Source: Sorangium cellulosum (lineage in GTDB: Bacteria; Myxococcota_A; Polyangia; Polyangiales; Polyangiaceae). Taken from it: a DNA stretch of 64,000 nucleotides. Of this stretch, positions 26,258 to 34,814 are shown one piece after another; position 1 is the first letter of the stretch, and each line of letters opens with the position of its first letter. The position numbers were made by a program, and so were the translations under genes. The notes below the pieces were generated by a model. It made no database searches and was not told where the DNA came from. It saw only the letters and a list, made by a program, of their open reading frames with translations. The DNA lies in contig NZ_CP012670.1 in assembly GCF_004135735.1 (NCBI RefSeq), forward strand, positions 496,001 to 560,000, in the 5' to 3' direction.

Positions 26258-27073
26258 ATGCGGATCAGGGAAGTGATTGGGCGCGTGATCGGGGGAGCCC
26301 TGTCTCCCCTCGTGCTGGGGGGCAGCTTTCTCCGGGCAGCGAGGCTGTTCCATCCCGACGGCGTGGTCTACTGCGCCGGGGTGAAGGCGCTCGCGGTCGA
26401 GGGCGAGGTCGGCGCGCTCGCGCAGCGGCTCGCGGGGCCGGCGCTCGTGCGCCTGTCGGGCGGGATGTGGCGGTGGCGGGGCGGCAAGGGCGAGCGGCGC
26501 CCGGACGTGCTGGGGATCTCGATGCGCTTCCGGGCGAGCGAGGAGATCACGCCGCTCGTGAGCCCGGGGGATCAGGATCTCCTCTTCGTGAGCGCTCGCC
26601 GGTTCGCGCTGCTTCCGGTCGCGCTGTTCACGACGAACAGGCGCGATTTCCTGGCCAACGACTACTACGCGCAGCTGCCGTTCGACGTGGCCGGCCTCGG
26701 TCGCGCGGAGTTCCGGTTGATCCCGATGCGCGCGGCGACGGTGGGGCAGAACCGCCGGGAGAGGCTCGAGTGCGCCGCCGCGGCGGGGCTCGCGCTGCTG
26801 CGGCTCGAGGTCAGGCGGAGGGGGCTGCGCAAGCGGTGGATGGCCGTGGCCGACGTCGTGCTGTACGAGGCGGTGGACGTGGACCAGAAGGCGCTGCACT
26901 TCAGTCCGTTCCACGCGGGGCGGGGGATCGTGCCGAGGGGGTTGCTCCAGGCGACGCGGCGCCCGACCTACGCGGCGGGCTACCTCGGGCGGCTGCTGGC
27001 GCGGACGCGCGGGCGGGGCGCCGCCCGGGGGGCGCGGCGCGCGGGGGGCGCGGGAGGGGCGCGGGGGCAGTGA
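26258..27073 (+). CDS. Catalase-superfamily-like protein (tentative)
   Basis: 271 residues. It is not a canonical catalase, but the order of motifs resembles the short catalase-like (y4iL/SrpA-type) families: FHPDGVVYCAGVKAL (cf. the HxKG distal region), GPALVRLSGGMW, RRPDVLGISMRFRA, ANDYYAQLPFDVAGLGRAEF, and ALHFSPFHAGRGIVPRG before a YAAGY segment. The usual proximal heme Tyr motif was not found. The last ~25 residues are Gly/Ala/Arg low complexity. A GGAGGGAGGGGG stretch precedes the ATG. Catalytic activity is doubtful; the assignment rests on remote pattern similarity. Confidence 0.5.
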   Translation: MRIREVIGRVIGGALSPLVLGGSFLRAARLFHPDGVVYCAGVKALAVEGEVGALAQRLAGPALVRLSGGMWRWRGGKGERRPDVLGISMRFRASEEITPLVSPGDQDLLFVSARRFALLPVALFTTNRRDFLANDYYAQLPFDVAGLGRAEFRLIPMRAATVGQNRRERLECAAAAGLALLRLEVRRRGLRKRWMAVADVVLYEAVDVDQKALHFSPFHAGRGIVPRGLLQATRRPTYAAGYLGRLLARTRGRGAARGARRAGGAGGARGQ

Positions 27074-27278
27074 CAGGGACGCGGCGTAGAGGCCGCGGCG
27101 CGGGGGCCGCAGGGCGTGCGCAGGGGCAAGGGGGCATCCCGAGACGCAGGGGCCGGGGGAGGGTGGAGGGGGGCGCGGTGTGTCGAGCTGGCTCGGCCGC
27201 AGAAATGTGTACGAAGATGATGCGGGCGTTGACAGCGGGGCAGGAATGAGGCATGACCTCGCGCCGCTTCCAACAGTC

Positions 27279-27350
27279 GGTGAGGTAGCCAAGTGGTTAG
27301 GCAACGGTTTGCAAAACCGTTATACGCGGGTTCGAATCCCGTCCTCACCT
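27279..27350 (+). tRNA. tRNA-Cys (GCA)
   Basis: A full cloverleaf can be folded: acceptor GGTGAGG/CCTCACC, D arm GCC...GGC, anticodon stem ACGGT/ACCGT with loop TTGCAAA (anticodon GCA), T arm GCGGG-TTCGAAT-CCCGT. The discriminator base is T, the tRNA-Cys identity element. CCA is not encoded. No integrase gene lies nearby. Confidence 0.96.
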
Positions 27351-27419
27351 CCGCGCTTGCAGAGGCCAGGCGCTGAGCGCAGGCCAGGGACAGGTCGCCG
27401 AGCGGGGCCAGCAGGGATC

Positions 27420-27962
27420 ATGAAGGCGATGGAGACGCCTCGGGCTTTCCAGCATGCGCCCGGAGGCGAGCCCGTGATTCGCCCCCTGACCCCGGCCGAT
27501 GAGCCCTTGCTCTGGGAAATGCTCTATCAGGCCATCCATGTCCCGGATGGCTGCCCGCCGCCCCCGCGGGACGTCGTGCGCCGCCCCGAGCTCTCCAGGT
27601 ATGTGCGAGGCTGGGGCGATGAGGACGATCTGGGATTCGTGGCGATGCAGGACGGTGACGCCGTCGGCGCGGCCTGGCTTCGCCGGCTGACTGGCGCGCT
27701 CGCAGGGTACGGGCACGTGAACGACGAGACCCCCGAGCTCACCGTCGCCTTGCTTCCCCAGCATCGGGGGCGAGGGCTGGGCACACGGCTGCTCACCTGC
27801 CTGCTGGAGGCCGCCCGGATCCGCTATCCCGCGGTCTCGCTCAGCGTGTCGCCGGATAACGCCGCGCTGCGCCTCTACCGGCGGCTGGGCTTCGTCGACG
27901 CGGGGCAGAGCGGCTCTTCGCTCACCCTGGTGCTGGCGTTCGCGGCGGGCTCCGGCGGGTGA
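27420..27962 (+). CDS. GNAT-family N-acetyltransferase
   Basis: 180 residues. GNAT motif A is ELTVALLPQHRGRGLGTRLL, carrying the acetyl-CoA pyrophosphate loop, and motif B is SLSVSPDNAALRLYRRLGFV. The N-terminal substrate region is VIRPLTPADEPLLWEMLYQA. The start is the ATG at 27420, downstream of the tRNA; an upstream in-frame extension would read through the tRNA gene and is rejected. Substrate unknown. Confidence 0.88.
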   Translation: MKAMETPRAFQHAPGGEPVIRPLTPADEPLLWEMLYQAIHVPDGCPPPPRDVVRRPELSRYVRGWGDEDDLGFVAMQDGDAVGAAWLRRLTGALAGYGHVNDETPELTVALLPQHRGRGLGTRLLTCLLEAARIRYPAVSLSVSPDNAALRLYRRLGFVDAGQSGSSLTLVLAFAAGSGG

Positions 27963-28050
27963 GCGCCCCACACGCGACCGTCTCCCGGCGGCGGCGCGGC
28001 CGTCGCCCTCGACGACCGGAGGCCCCGCGGCGCACCTCCGCTGCGCGGTT

Positions 28051-28461
28051 TCAGCGCGGATCGAACCAGGTGTAGCCGTAATCGAAGCAGAGCTCCTCGC
28101 CCACCTCGATGTCGCGGAGCGCGACGGCTGCCATCGAGTCCGGAACGGGACCATCGCTCATCTCGACGTCCGGCGTCGCCGAGTGGTTGTAGAGCGCGAG
28201 CAGCCCCCAGGCATAGGCCTTCTCCCGCCCCGGCTCGTCTCCCCACGTGAACACATGGTGGAGCGCCTGGCAGCCGCGGTGCTCCTCCGTCTTCAGATCC
28301 GAGGCTGGAGAGCAGCTCACGGCGGCCCACTCGACGCACGTCCCCTCTGGCAGGAAGCGGCGCGCGAAGACGCCCCGGCCCTTGCCAGGGATGCGGCGCC
28401 ACACGACGTTCGGATGGAACTGGTTCTCGGCGATGACGGCGTCGATTTCCTGATCGGTCAT
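28051..28461 (-). CDS. SET-domain protein
   Basis: 136 residues. The motifs of a minimal SET lysine-methyltransferase domain are in order: RIPGKGRGVFARRFLPEGT (GxG SAM site), then WGLLALYNHSATPDVEM (the NHS motif) and VALRDIEVGEELCFDYGYTW (the EELxxDY motif). No Cys-rich post-SET region is seen apart from Cys132-area residues. Bacterial SET proteins may methylate ribosomal or DNA-binding proteins; the target here is unknown. Confidence 0.88.
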   Translation of the reverse strand: MTDQEIDAVIAENQFHPNVVWRRIPGKGRGVFARRFLPEGTCVEWAAVSCSPASDLKTEEHRGCQALHHVFTWGDEPGREKAYAWGLLALYNHSATPDVEMSDGPVPDSMAAVALRDIEVGEELCFDYGYTWFDPR

Positions 28462-28585
28462 GGAGCGCCGGCGACGCTATGGAGCGCCGCCAACGCTATC
28501 ACGCCCCGTCGGCGCCCGACATCGCCCGTCCGGCGAGACGCCGGCGTTGGCGGCTCGGGCGGCGTATGCCCAGACTCGCCGCCGC

Positions 28586-28852
28586 GTGAGACAGAAGGTG
28601 ATCGACGCGCGCCGCGGAGCCCGTCGCCCCGCCATCGTGTTCGACCCCAGCGGTCGAGGCGTGGAGGCGATCCTCGAGCGCAACGGATACGCGATCGTCC
28701 ACCGGCAGCACGGCCCCATCAAGAACGAGGGGCTCGGCCGGTGGTTCCGGACCTCGGTGCCCTCGGATACGTTCGTGGCGATCGACAAGGCGCTGCTCGC
28801 CGGCACGTCCTTCGAGGGCAAGCGGACACGCCACAGGTGGAAGATCCAGTGA
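28586..28852 (+). CDS. Small conserved-looking hypothetical protein
   Basis: 88 residues from GTG 28586, with clear third-position G/C preference. The sequence reads VIDARRGARRPAIVFDPSGR, then GVEAILERNGYAIVHRQHGP, and ends GTSFEGKRTRHRWKIQ. It is basic and soluble with no transmembrane segment. No family recognised. Another GTG at 28598 is also possible. Confidence 0.5.
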   Translation: MRQKVIDARRGARRPAIVFDPSGRGVEAILERNGYAIVHRQHGPIKNEGLGRWFRTSVPSDTFVAIDKALLAGTSFEGKRTRHRWKIQ

Positions 28853-28952
28853 CGGTCGCCGTCCGAGGCGCCCGGGCTCGTGATACCGTGTCGTGGATGG
28901 GCCACCGCACTCGGGCGCCGCGGTGGCGCGGGTGAGCCCGGCGCGCTGACGC

Positions 28953-31580
28953 ATGGCCTCGGACCCTCCGCGAAAACCTGGTGCGCTGCCCGAAGGTGCG
29001 GGCGAGCGGGCAACGGGAGATCGGGCCGCCGCCGCCGTGGAGCGCACGCTCCCGTACGAGCTGGAGCGCACGCTCCCGTACGAAGCAGGGCGCTCGCTCC
29101 CGTACGAGGCCGGCGCGGAGGGCTCCGCCCCGCCGCCGAGCGACCGCGCGCCGACCCGGGTCTGGTCGCCGCAGCGCCCCGTGGCCGCGCCGCCGGCGGC
29201 GCCCGCGCGCCCGCCGTGGGCGCGGCTCGGCGCGGCGCTCCGCGCGGCCTTCCGGCCCACGCCCCGCGGGGCAGGGCCGGAGCCGCCGGCGGCGGGGCCG
29301 AGGCCGCCGCGCCGCGCCCGGCTCCTCCGCTGGGCCAGGCGGCTCGCGATCGCCTTCGCCTGCCTCCTCGCCGCCGGTTCGGTCGCCTTCTTCCTCGTCG
29401 TCCGCCGCTACGAGCGCGACCTGCCGACGACCGCGGAGCTGAAAGACTACAACCCGCCGCAGGTGACGCGGTTCCTGGCGCGCGACGGCACGGTGATCGG
29501 CGAGCTCTTCACCGAGCGCCGGACCCTCGTGCCCGTCACCGAGATCCCGCCGGTGATGAGCCTCGCGGCGCTCGCCGCGGAGGACGCCAGGTTCTACCAG
29601 CACGACGGCTTCAACTACCTCGGCATGCTCCGCGCGCTGCTCGTCAACCTGCGCTCCGCGGAGGCGCGCCAGGGCGGCAGCACGATCACCCAGCAGGTCG
29701 TGAAGAACGTGCTGCTCACGCACGAGCGCACGCTCGACCGCAAGATGCGCGAGCTCCTCCTCGCCCGCCGCATCGAGCAGGAGCTCACCAAGGACCAGAT
29801 CCTGGAGCTCTACCTCAACCACATCTACTTCGGCCACGGGCGCTACGGGGTCGAGGAGGCGGCGCGGTACTACTTCGGCAAGAGCATCCGGCACGTGACG
29901 CTCGCCGAGGCGGCGCTCCTCGCGGGCATCGTGAAGGGCCCCTCCATCTACTCGCCGCGCGTGAAGCCGGAGCGCGCCTTGAAGCGCCGCGCGTTCGTGC
30001 TCGGCCAGATGCGCGAGAAGCGGTTCGTGCCCGCGGCGCAGGTCGACGCCGCGCTCGCCGAGCCGATCCGCCTCGCGCCCGAGCCGGAGCCGACGGACGA
30101 GCTCGCGCCCGAGGTCCTCGCCGAGGCCGAGCGCGCGCTGCGGCAGGCCGTCGGGCCGGACGCGCGGTACGGCGGCTACACGGTCCTGACGTCGATCGAC
30201 CCGGCGCTCCAGGCCGCGGCGCGCGCCGCCGTGCGCCAGAACCTCGACGCCTACGCCGCGCGGCACGGGCTCGTCGCGCCGTTCGCCCGCAAGAAGGGCG
30301 ATCCGGCGCCGTTCCAGGGCGCCCCGACCGATCCGAACCGCGCCTACCTCGGCGTGGTGACCGGCGCCGACGACGCGCGCGGCGCGCTGGCGGTCCGGGT
30401 GGGGACCGCGCAGGGCGCGGTCGATCTGCGCAAGGAGCGCCGGTACAACCCGCGCGGGCTCCCGCCGAGCCGCTTCGCGGAGGTCGGCAAGGTGCTGCGC
30501 GTGCGCTTCGCGGGCGCCCCCGCGTCCGGCGCGCTCCGGCTCGACCTCGGCCCGCAGGGCGCGCTCGTCGCGATCGACCCGCGCACGCGCGAGATCCTCG
30601 CGCTCGTCGGCGGCTACGAGGGCGCGCGCGGCGGGTTCGATCGGGCGAGCCACGCGCACCGCCAGCCGGGGTCGACGTTCAAGGCGTTCGTCTACGGCTA
30701 CGGCATCCACGCGCGCAAGCTCACCCCCGCGTCGATGCTCGAGACGGACCCGGCGGCGCTCGACGGGTACCGGCCCGGCAACCACGACGAGGGCGCGGGG
30801 CAGCGCCCGAAGCGGCTGCGCGAGGCGTTCGCGCAGAGCGTGAACGTGGCCGCGGTGTCGGCGCTCCGAGCGGTCGGCCCCGAGGCCGTGGTCGCCTGGG
30901 CGCGCGAGCTCGGGATCCGCTCGAAGCTCGGCGCCGACCTGTCGCTCGCGCTCGGCGCCTACGAGGTGACCCCGCGCGAGATGGCGGCCGCGTACGCGAC
31001 GTTCGCGGCGGGCGGCGCGTACCAGGAGCCCGCCCTCGTGACGCGGATCACGGGGCCGCACGGCGAGGTCCTCCCCCTGCCGGCGCGCCCGGCGCCGCGC
31101 CCGGTGATGACCGCGGCGGAGGCGTACGTCACGACCAGCCTGCTCCGCTCCGTCGTCGAGACCGGCACGGCGAAGCAGGCGCGGTCGTTGCGCCGGCCGA
31201 TCGCGGGCAAGACCGGCACGACGAACCACGCCCGGGACGCGTGGTTCGTGGGCTACTCGACGGACGTCGCGTGCGCCGTCTGGACCGGCTTCGACGACGC
31301 CGCGCCGCTCGGGGCGAGCGAGTCGGGCAGCAGCGCCGCCCTGCCGGCCTTCGTCGCGTTCATGGCGAAGGCGCACGCGGGGCGGCCGGCGACCGACTTC
31401 CCGGAGCCGCTCGGGATCGTGCGCCTCGACATCGATCCGGAGACGGGGATGCTGGCGATGCCCGGCCAGGAGAGCGCGATCCAGGAGGTGTTCCTCGAGG
31501 GCACGGAGCCGGCCGGCCTCGCGCTGCCGGACCCGTCCGCGATCGGGCAGGGGCTCCTGGATCTGTTCAAGGCGCAGTAG
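28953..31580 (+). CDS. Class A penicillin-binding protein (PBP1A-type glycosyltransferase/transpeptidase)
   Basis: 875 residues. A cytoplasmic tail of ~125 residues precedes one membrane anchor (LAIAFACLLAAGSVAFFLVV). The GT51 glycosyltransferase domain has AALAAEDARFYQHDGFNYLG (catalytic Glu) and ARQGGSTITQQVVKNVLLTH. The transpeptidase domain carries SxxK as QPGSTFKAF, SxN as SVN, and KTGTT. It polymerises and cross-links peptidoglycan in the periplasm. The tail begins with three 8-residue ERTLPYE-type repeats. Length and domain order are normal for PBP1A. Confidence 0.95.
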   Translation: MASDPPRKPGALPEGAGERATGDRAAAAVERTLPYELERTLPYEAGRSLPYEAGAEGSAPPPSDRAPTRVWSPQRPVAAPPAAPARPPWARLGAALRAAFRPTPRGAGPEPPAAGPRPPRRARLLRWARRLAIAFACLLAAGSVAFFLVVRRYERDLPTTAELKDYNPPQVTRFLARDGTVIGELFTERRTLVPVTEIPPVMSLAALAAEDARFYQHDGFNYLGMLRALLVNLRSAEARQGGSTITQQVVKNVLLTHERTLDRKMRELLLARRIEQELTKDQILELYLNHIYFGHGRYGVEEAARYYFGKSIRHVTLAEAALLAGIVKGPSIYSPRVKPERALKRRAFVLGQMREKRFVPAAQVDAALAEPIRLAPEPEPTDELAPEVLAEAERALRQAVGPDARYGGYTVLTSIDPALQAAARAAVRQNLDAYAARHGLVAPFARKKGDPAPFQGAPTDPNRAYLGVVTGADDARGALAVRVGTAQGAVDLRKERRYNPRGLPPSRFAEVGKVLRVRFAGAPASGALRLDLGPQGALVAIDPRTREILALVGGYEGARGGFDRASHAHRQPGSTFKAFVYGYGIHARKLTPASMLETDPAALDGYRPGNHDEGAGQRPKRLREAFAQSVNVAAVSALRAVGPEAVVAWARELGIRSKLGADLSLALGAYEVTPREMAAAYATFAAGGAYQEPALVTRITGPHGEVLPLPARPAPRPVMTAAEAYVTTSLLRSVVETGTAKQARSLRRPIAGKTGTTNHARDAWFVGYSTDVACAVWTGFDDAAPLGASESGSSAALPAFVAFMAKAHAGRPATDFPEPLGIVRLDIDPETGMLAMPGQESAIQEVFLEGTEPAGLALPDPSAIGQGLLDLFKAQ
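29040..29111. repeat. Three 24-bp tandem repeats in the PBP gene
   Basis: GAGCGCACGCTCCCGTACGA units encode ERTLPYEL, ERTLPYEA and GRSLPYEA in the cytoplasmic tail. Third positions have diverged slightly. Confidence 0.85.
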
Positions 31581-31791
31581 CCGCGCTGGCCCGGAGGTCC
31601 GATTCCCCTCGAGTCCCTGCAGCGCGCCTCATCATCTCATGATCTCTGCCGGCGCTGCCTCCGGGGACGCAGGGCGGGCGGACCTTCACCCATGCTCCAG
31701 GACACCTCTCCTCGATTTCTGAGCTCGTCTTCTGAGCTCGTCCGGGGGAGGCGAGCGGGCGGGCCGCGCCCCTCGGCGCGGCCCGCGCGGC

Positions 31792-32901
31792 TCAGCTGGG
31801 ATCGGCCTTGGGCGTGGTCGCCGTGCTCGGCGGCAGCTCGGGCTTCTTGATGTACTCGGTCGGGAGGTCGCCGGTGAGCGCCTTGAGGAACGTGACGATC
31901 GACTTCACCTCCTCGGGCTTGGCCTCCACGCCGAGCTGGTGCCACGCCATCGTCTTCACGGCCTCGTCGAGCGACGCGATCGAGCCGTCGTGGTAGTACG
32001 GGAAGGTCTTCTCGACGTTCCTGAGGCTCGGGACGCGGAAGAAGAACTTGTCCTTCTCGTCCTTCGTGTGATCGAAGCGCCCGTTGTCCTTGAGGCCGGG
32101 GTACTCCTTCACGAGGCCGAGCTTCTGGAAGCTCGAGCCGCCCACGGCCACGCCCGTGTGGCAGGTCGGGCAGCCGAGCGAGATGAACTTGTGGAACCCG
32201 GCCTTCTCCTCGGCGGTGAGCGCCTTGTCGTCGCCGCCCAGGTACTTGTCGAAGCGCGACGGCGTGACGAGGCCGCGCTCGAACGCGCCGATGGCCCGGG
32301 CCATGTTGTCGTACGTGACCGGGTCCTTGTCGTCGGGGAAGGCGGCCTTGAAGAGCTTGACGTACTCGGGGATGGACTTGAGCGTCGCGATGACCCGCTT
32401 CTCGTCCGGCATGGCCATCTCGACGGGGTTCAGGATAGGCCCCTTGGCCTGCTCCTCGAGGTTCTCCGCGCGGCCGTCCCAGAACTGGGCGACGTGGTGG
32501 CCCGCGTTGTAGGCGGTGGGCGAGTTGCGGCCGCCGAGCTGCCCCTTGTGGCCGGGCGAGAAGGGCTTGTTGTCGACGCCGTAGTTGGAGAGGTCGTGGC
32601 ACGAGTTGCAGGAGATGTCGTGGTTCTTCGAGAGGCGCGTCTCGTACCAGAGCATCCTGCCGAGGGTCACCTTGTCATCGGTGATCGGGTTCTTGTCATA
32701 TTCGAACTTGGCGGGCAGGACCTTGAAGGCCTTGACGTCCTTCGGATCGAAGACGAGCGGCTTCGTGGCGGCCGCCGCGGTCGAGGTCGCGGCAGGTTTC
32801 GCGGTCTGGGCCGGGGGGGCCTGATTCTCCGCCGATCGGTCGCACGCGCCCAGTCCGGCGGCGACGAGGAGCACACTGATGAGAGATGAGGGCCAACGCA
32901 T
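31792..32901 (-). CDS. Di-heme cytochrome c peroxidase / MauG-family lipoprotein
   Basis: 369 residues with signal and lipobox ending GLGAC (Cys20). Two c-type heme motifs are present: CNSCH (98-102) and CPTCH (244-248). Between them are the conserved GGRNSPTAYNAGHHVAQFWD and RAENLEEQAKGPILNPVEMA segments of bacterial cytochrome c peroxidases. It reduces H2O2 in the periplasm using cytochrome c electrons, or acts as a related MauG-type oxidase. AGGAGA lies just before the ATG. The C-terminal tail is Pro/Thr-rich. Confidence 0.93.
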   Translation of the reverse strand: MRWPSSLISVLLVAAGLGACDRSAENQAPPAQTAKPAATSTAAAATKPLVFDPKDVKAFKVLPAKFEYDKNPITDDKVTLGRMLWYETRLSKNHDISCNSCHDLSNYGVDNKPFSPGHKGQLGGRNSPTAYNAGHHVAQFWDGRAENLEEQAKGPILNPVEMAMPDEKRVIATLKSIPEYVKLFKAAFPDDKDPVTYDNMARAIGAFERGLVTPSRFDKYLGGDDKALTAEEKAGFHKFISLGCPTCHTGVAVGGSSFQKLGLVKEYPGLKDNGRFDHTKDEKDKFFFRVPSLRNVEKTFPYYHDGSIASLDEAVKTMAWHQLGVEAKPEEVKSIVTFLKALTGDLPTEYIKKPELPPSTATTPKADPS

Positions 32902-33129
32902 GAGGTCTCCTGGCTCGTGAGGACGGCGACCACGGTAAAGAGAGCCGCCCTGAACGTCAACGCGCGCGGCCGTCGCGCCCGCAGACTCCCGGGCCGCGGG
33001 GTGCGGCGACGCTCGAAAGGTGCGCCGAGGGGGGGATGTGTATGACAGGCCCGCCGCGCCGGACGGCCTCGGCTGCCTGCGCGTGGGCTCCTCTTGCGCG
33101 CGTGGGGGGCACTGAGCAACCCTGGCGCC

Positions 33130-33966
33130 GTGCAGTCGCCGATCGACAGCGGGGTCGTGCTCATCACCGGCGCGTCGTCCGGCATCGGCCGCGCGCTGGC
33201 GCTCGAGGTCGCGCCCCGCGCCCGGGCGCTCGTGCTGGTCGCGCGCCGCAAGGATCGCCTTGAGGCGCTGCGCGACGAGCTCGCCGCGGCGCGCCCGGCG
33301 CTCGTGGTGCGCGTCTTCGGCTGCGACGTCACCGACCGCGCGGCGGTCGACGCGATGCTCCTCGCGGCCACGGCCGAGGTCGGGGAGATCGACGTCCTCG
33401 TCAACAACGCCGGCTTCGGCGACCTCAGCCTGTTCGACCTCTCGGCGTGGTCGCGGACCGAGCAGATGATCGCGCTGAACGTGACGAGCCTCGCCTACCT
33501 CACGCACCGGCTCGTCGGCCCGATGGTGTCGCGAGGGCGCGGCGCGATCGCGAACGTGAGCTCGGGGTTCGGCCTCACGTTCGCCCCGGGGATGGCCTCG
33601 TACATCGGCACGAAGCACTTCGTCACGAGCTTCACCGAGGCCCTTCGCCTCGACCTTGCGGGCACCGGCGTGCGGGTCACGCAGGTGTGTCCGGGCCCGG
33701 TCCGGACGGAGTTCAACGAGATGGCGGGAAACTTCACCGGCCTCGAGCCGCCGGCGCTCCTGTCGATCTCGCCGGAGCGCTGCGCGCGCGCGCTCGTTCG
33801 CGCGGTGGACCGGGGTCGCGCGCTCGTGGTGCCCGGGGTGGTGGCGTGGCTGGTCGTGATGCTCGGCGTCGTCTGCCCGCGCTGGCTCCTCCGGCTCGCC
33901 TACTGGCCGATCGCGCGCGCGCTGCGCAAGAAGCAGCTCGCCGTGCGCGGCGCTCCGGCGCCCTGA
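33130..33966 (+). CDS. Short-chain dehydrogenase/reductase
   Basis: 278 residues from GTG 33130. NAD(P)-binding GASSGIG follows VVLITG, then VLVNNAGFGDLS, the catalytic Ser in NVSSGFG, and the YxxxK pair as SYIGTKHF. PGPVRTEF follows. The C terminus has a hydrophobic segment (VAWLVVMLGVVCPRWLLRLA), suggesting membrane association. It resembles DltE/YqjQ-type SDRs. Substrate unknown. Longer starts upstream lack a ribosome site. Confidence 0.9.
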   Translation: MQSPIDSGVVLITGASSGIGRALALEVAPRARALVLVARRKDRLEALRDELAAARPALVVRVFGCDVTDRAAVDAMLLAATAEVGEIDVLVNNAGFGDLSLFDLSAWSRTEQMIALNVTSLAYLTHRLVGPMVSRGRGAIANVSSGFGLTFAPGMASYIGTKHFVTSFTEALRLDLAGTGVRVTQVCPGPVRTEFNEMAGNFTGLEPPALLSISPERCARALVRAVDRGRALVVPGVVAWLVVMLGVVCPRWLLRLAYWPIARALRKKQLAVRGAPAP

Positions 33967-34125
33967 GGCGTCGGGCGGCGCGGGCGCCGGGAGAGCGGCG
34001 GCGGCGGGCGAGCGGCAGGAGGCCTCACGGAGCGGGGCTCCCGGCGCGAGCGCTTCGTCCGCAGCCGCGCCCCGCACCGTGGTAGCGTCCCGGGCGGTGC
34101 GCCCAGCTTCCGAGGAGAACTTTCG

Positions 34126-34290
34126 ATGAAGAAATATCGATGCGTCGTCTGCGGGTTCATTTACGATCCGGCGCTCGGCGATCCGGACACCGGCATCGCG
34201 CCGGGGACCGCGTTCGAGCACCTGCCTGACACCTGGATCTGCCCGGACTGCGGCGCGACGAAGGCCGACTTCGAGCCGATCGACGACTGA
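34126..34290 (+). CDS. Rubredoxin
   Basis: 54 residues, a complete small rubredoxin. Cys6, Cys9, Cys39 and Cys42 ([12 protein letters not shown] and [17 protein letters not shown]) form the Fe(SCys)4 site. The acidic surface and the [10 protein letters not shown] segment are standard. GAGGAG lies 8 bp before the ATG. Rubredoxins carry single electrons to alkane hydroxylases, rubrerythrins or superoxide reductases, none of which are next to it. The SDR gene ends 159 bp upstream. Confidence 0.96.
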   Translation: MKKYRCVVCGFIYDPALGDPDTGIAPGTAFEHLPDTWICPDCGATKADFEPIDD

Positions 34291-34741
34291 GCGCTCCCTG
34301 CCACGGCAAGGCGCGCGCCGCGGCTCCGCACGGCGGCGCGCGCACCCGTCATCGTTCCGCCGCGCAGCGCCCGCCACCGCGCCGCCGCGCCCGCCACCGC
34401 GCCCCCGGAGGCGCCTGCCACGGACCGTCCGCAGACCCCCCAACTCGATCACGACGTGGCGCCGGCCAGCACGTGGTGCCGGCATGCGATGCGCTGCTCG
34501 TCGAGCTTGCCCGGTGGCTTTTTGAACGGGGCCGGGGAACCGTGCCGCCGCGATCTCCCGCAGGAGGATGGCGCCTGCGCAGGTCGCGCTGGACGCTATG
34601 ACCACGAGCGTGGTCCCTGGCAGGGACCGAGCGCTTCTCCCGATGTCCGCAGCGACGCGACAGGCGTTGCTCACGCCTATCGAGCGCCTCCGTGCGCCCG
34701 GGAAGAAAATCAAGAAGAACTGATAAGAAAGAAACGAGGGG
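34291..34741. other. Gene-poor interval after the rubredoxin gene
   Basis: A hairpin with a 10-bp GCGCGCGCCG stem spans 34311-34343 just after the rubredoxin stop, but no T-run follows it. CGCCCGCCACCG words repeat around 34365-34405. A 51-codon open frame at 34568-34723 ends in a Lys-rich tail, but its AGGAGG abuts the ATG and codon bias is moderate, so it is not called. 34709-34740 is unusually A-rich and lies just past the 3' end of tRNA-Ala, where it reads as T-rich on the minus strand. Confidence 0.5.

Positions 34742-34814
<73 letters not shown>

Noticed and set aside
27279..27350. Integration site at tRNA-Cys
   Set aside because: No integrase gene and no partial tRNA duplicate was found nearby in the window.
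27180..27419. N-terminal extension of the GNAT gene
   Set aside because: It would translate the tRNA-Cys gene; the ATG at 27420 begins the recognisable domain.
34568..34723. 51-codon open frame with Lys-rich C terminus
   Set aside because: AGGAGG abuts the ATG with no spacing, codon bias is only moderate, and no family resemblance was seen; left as a possibility.
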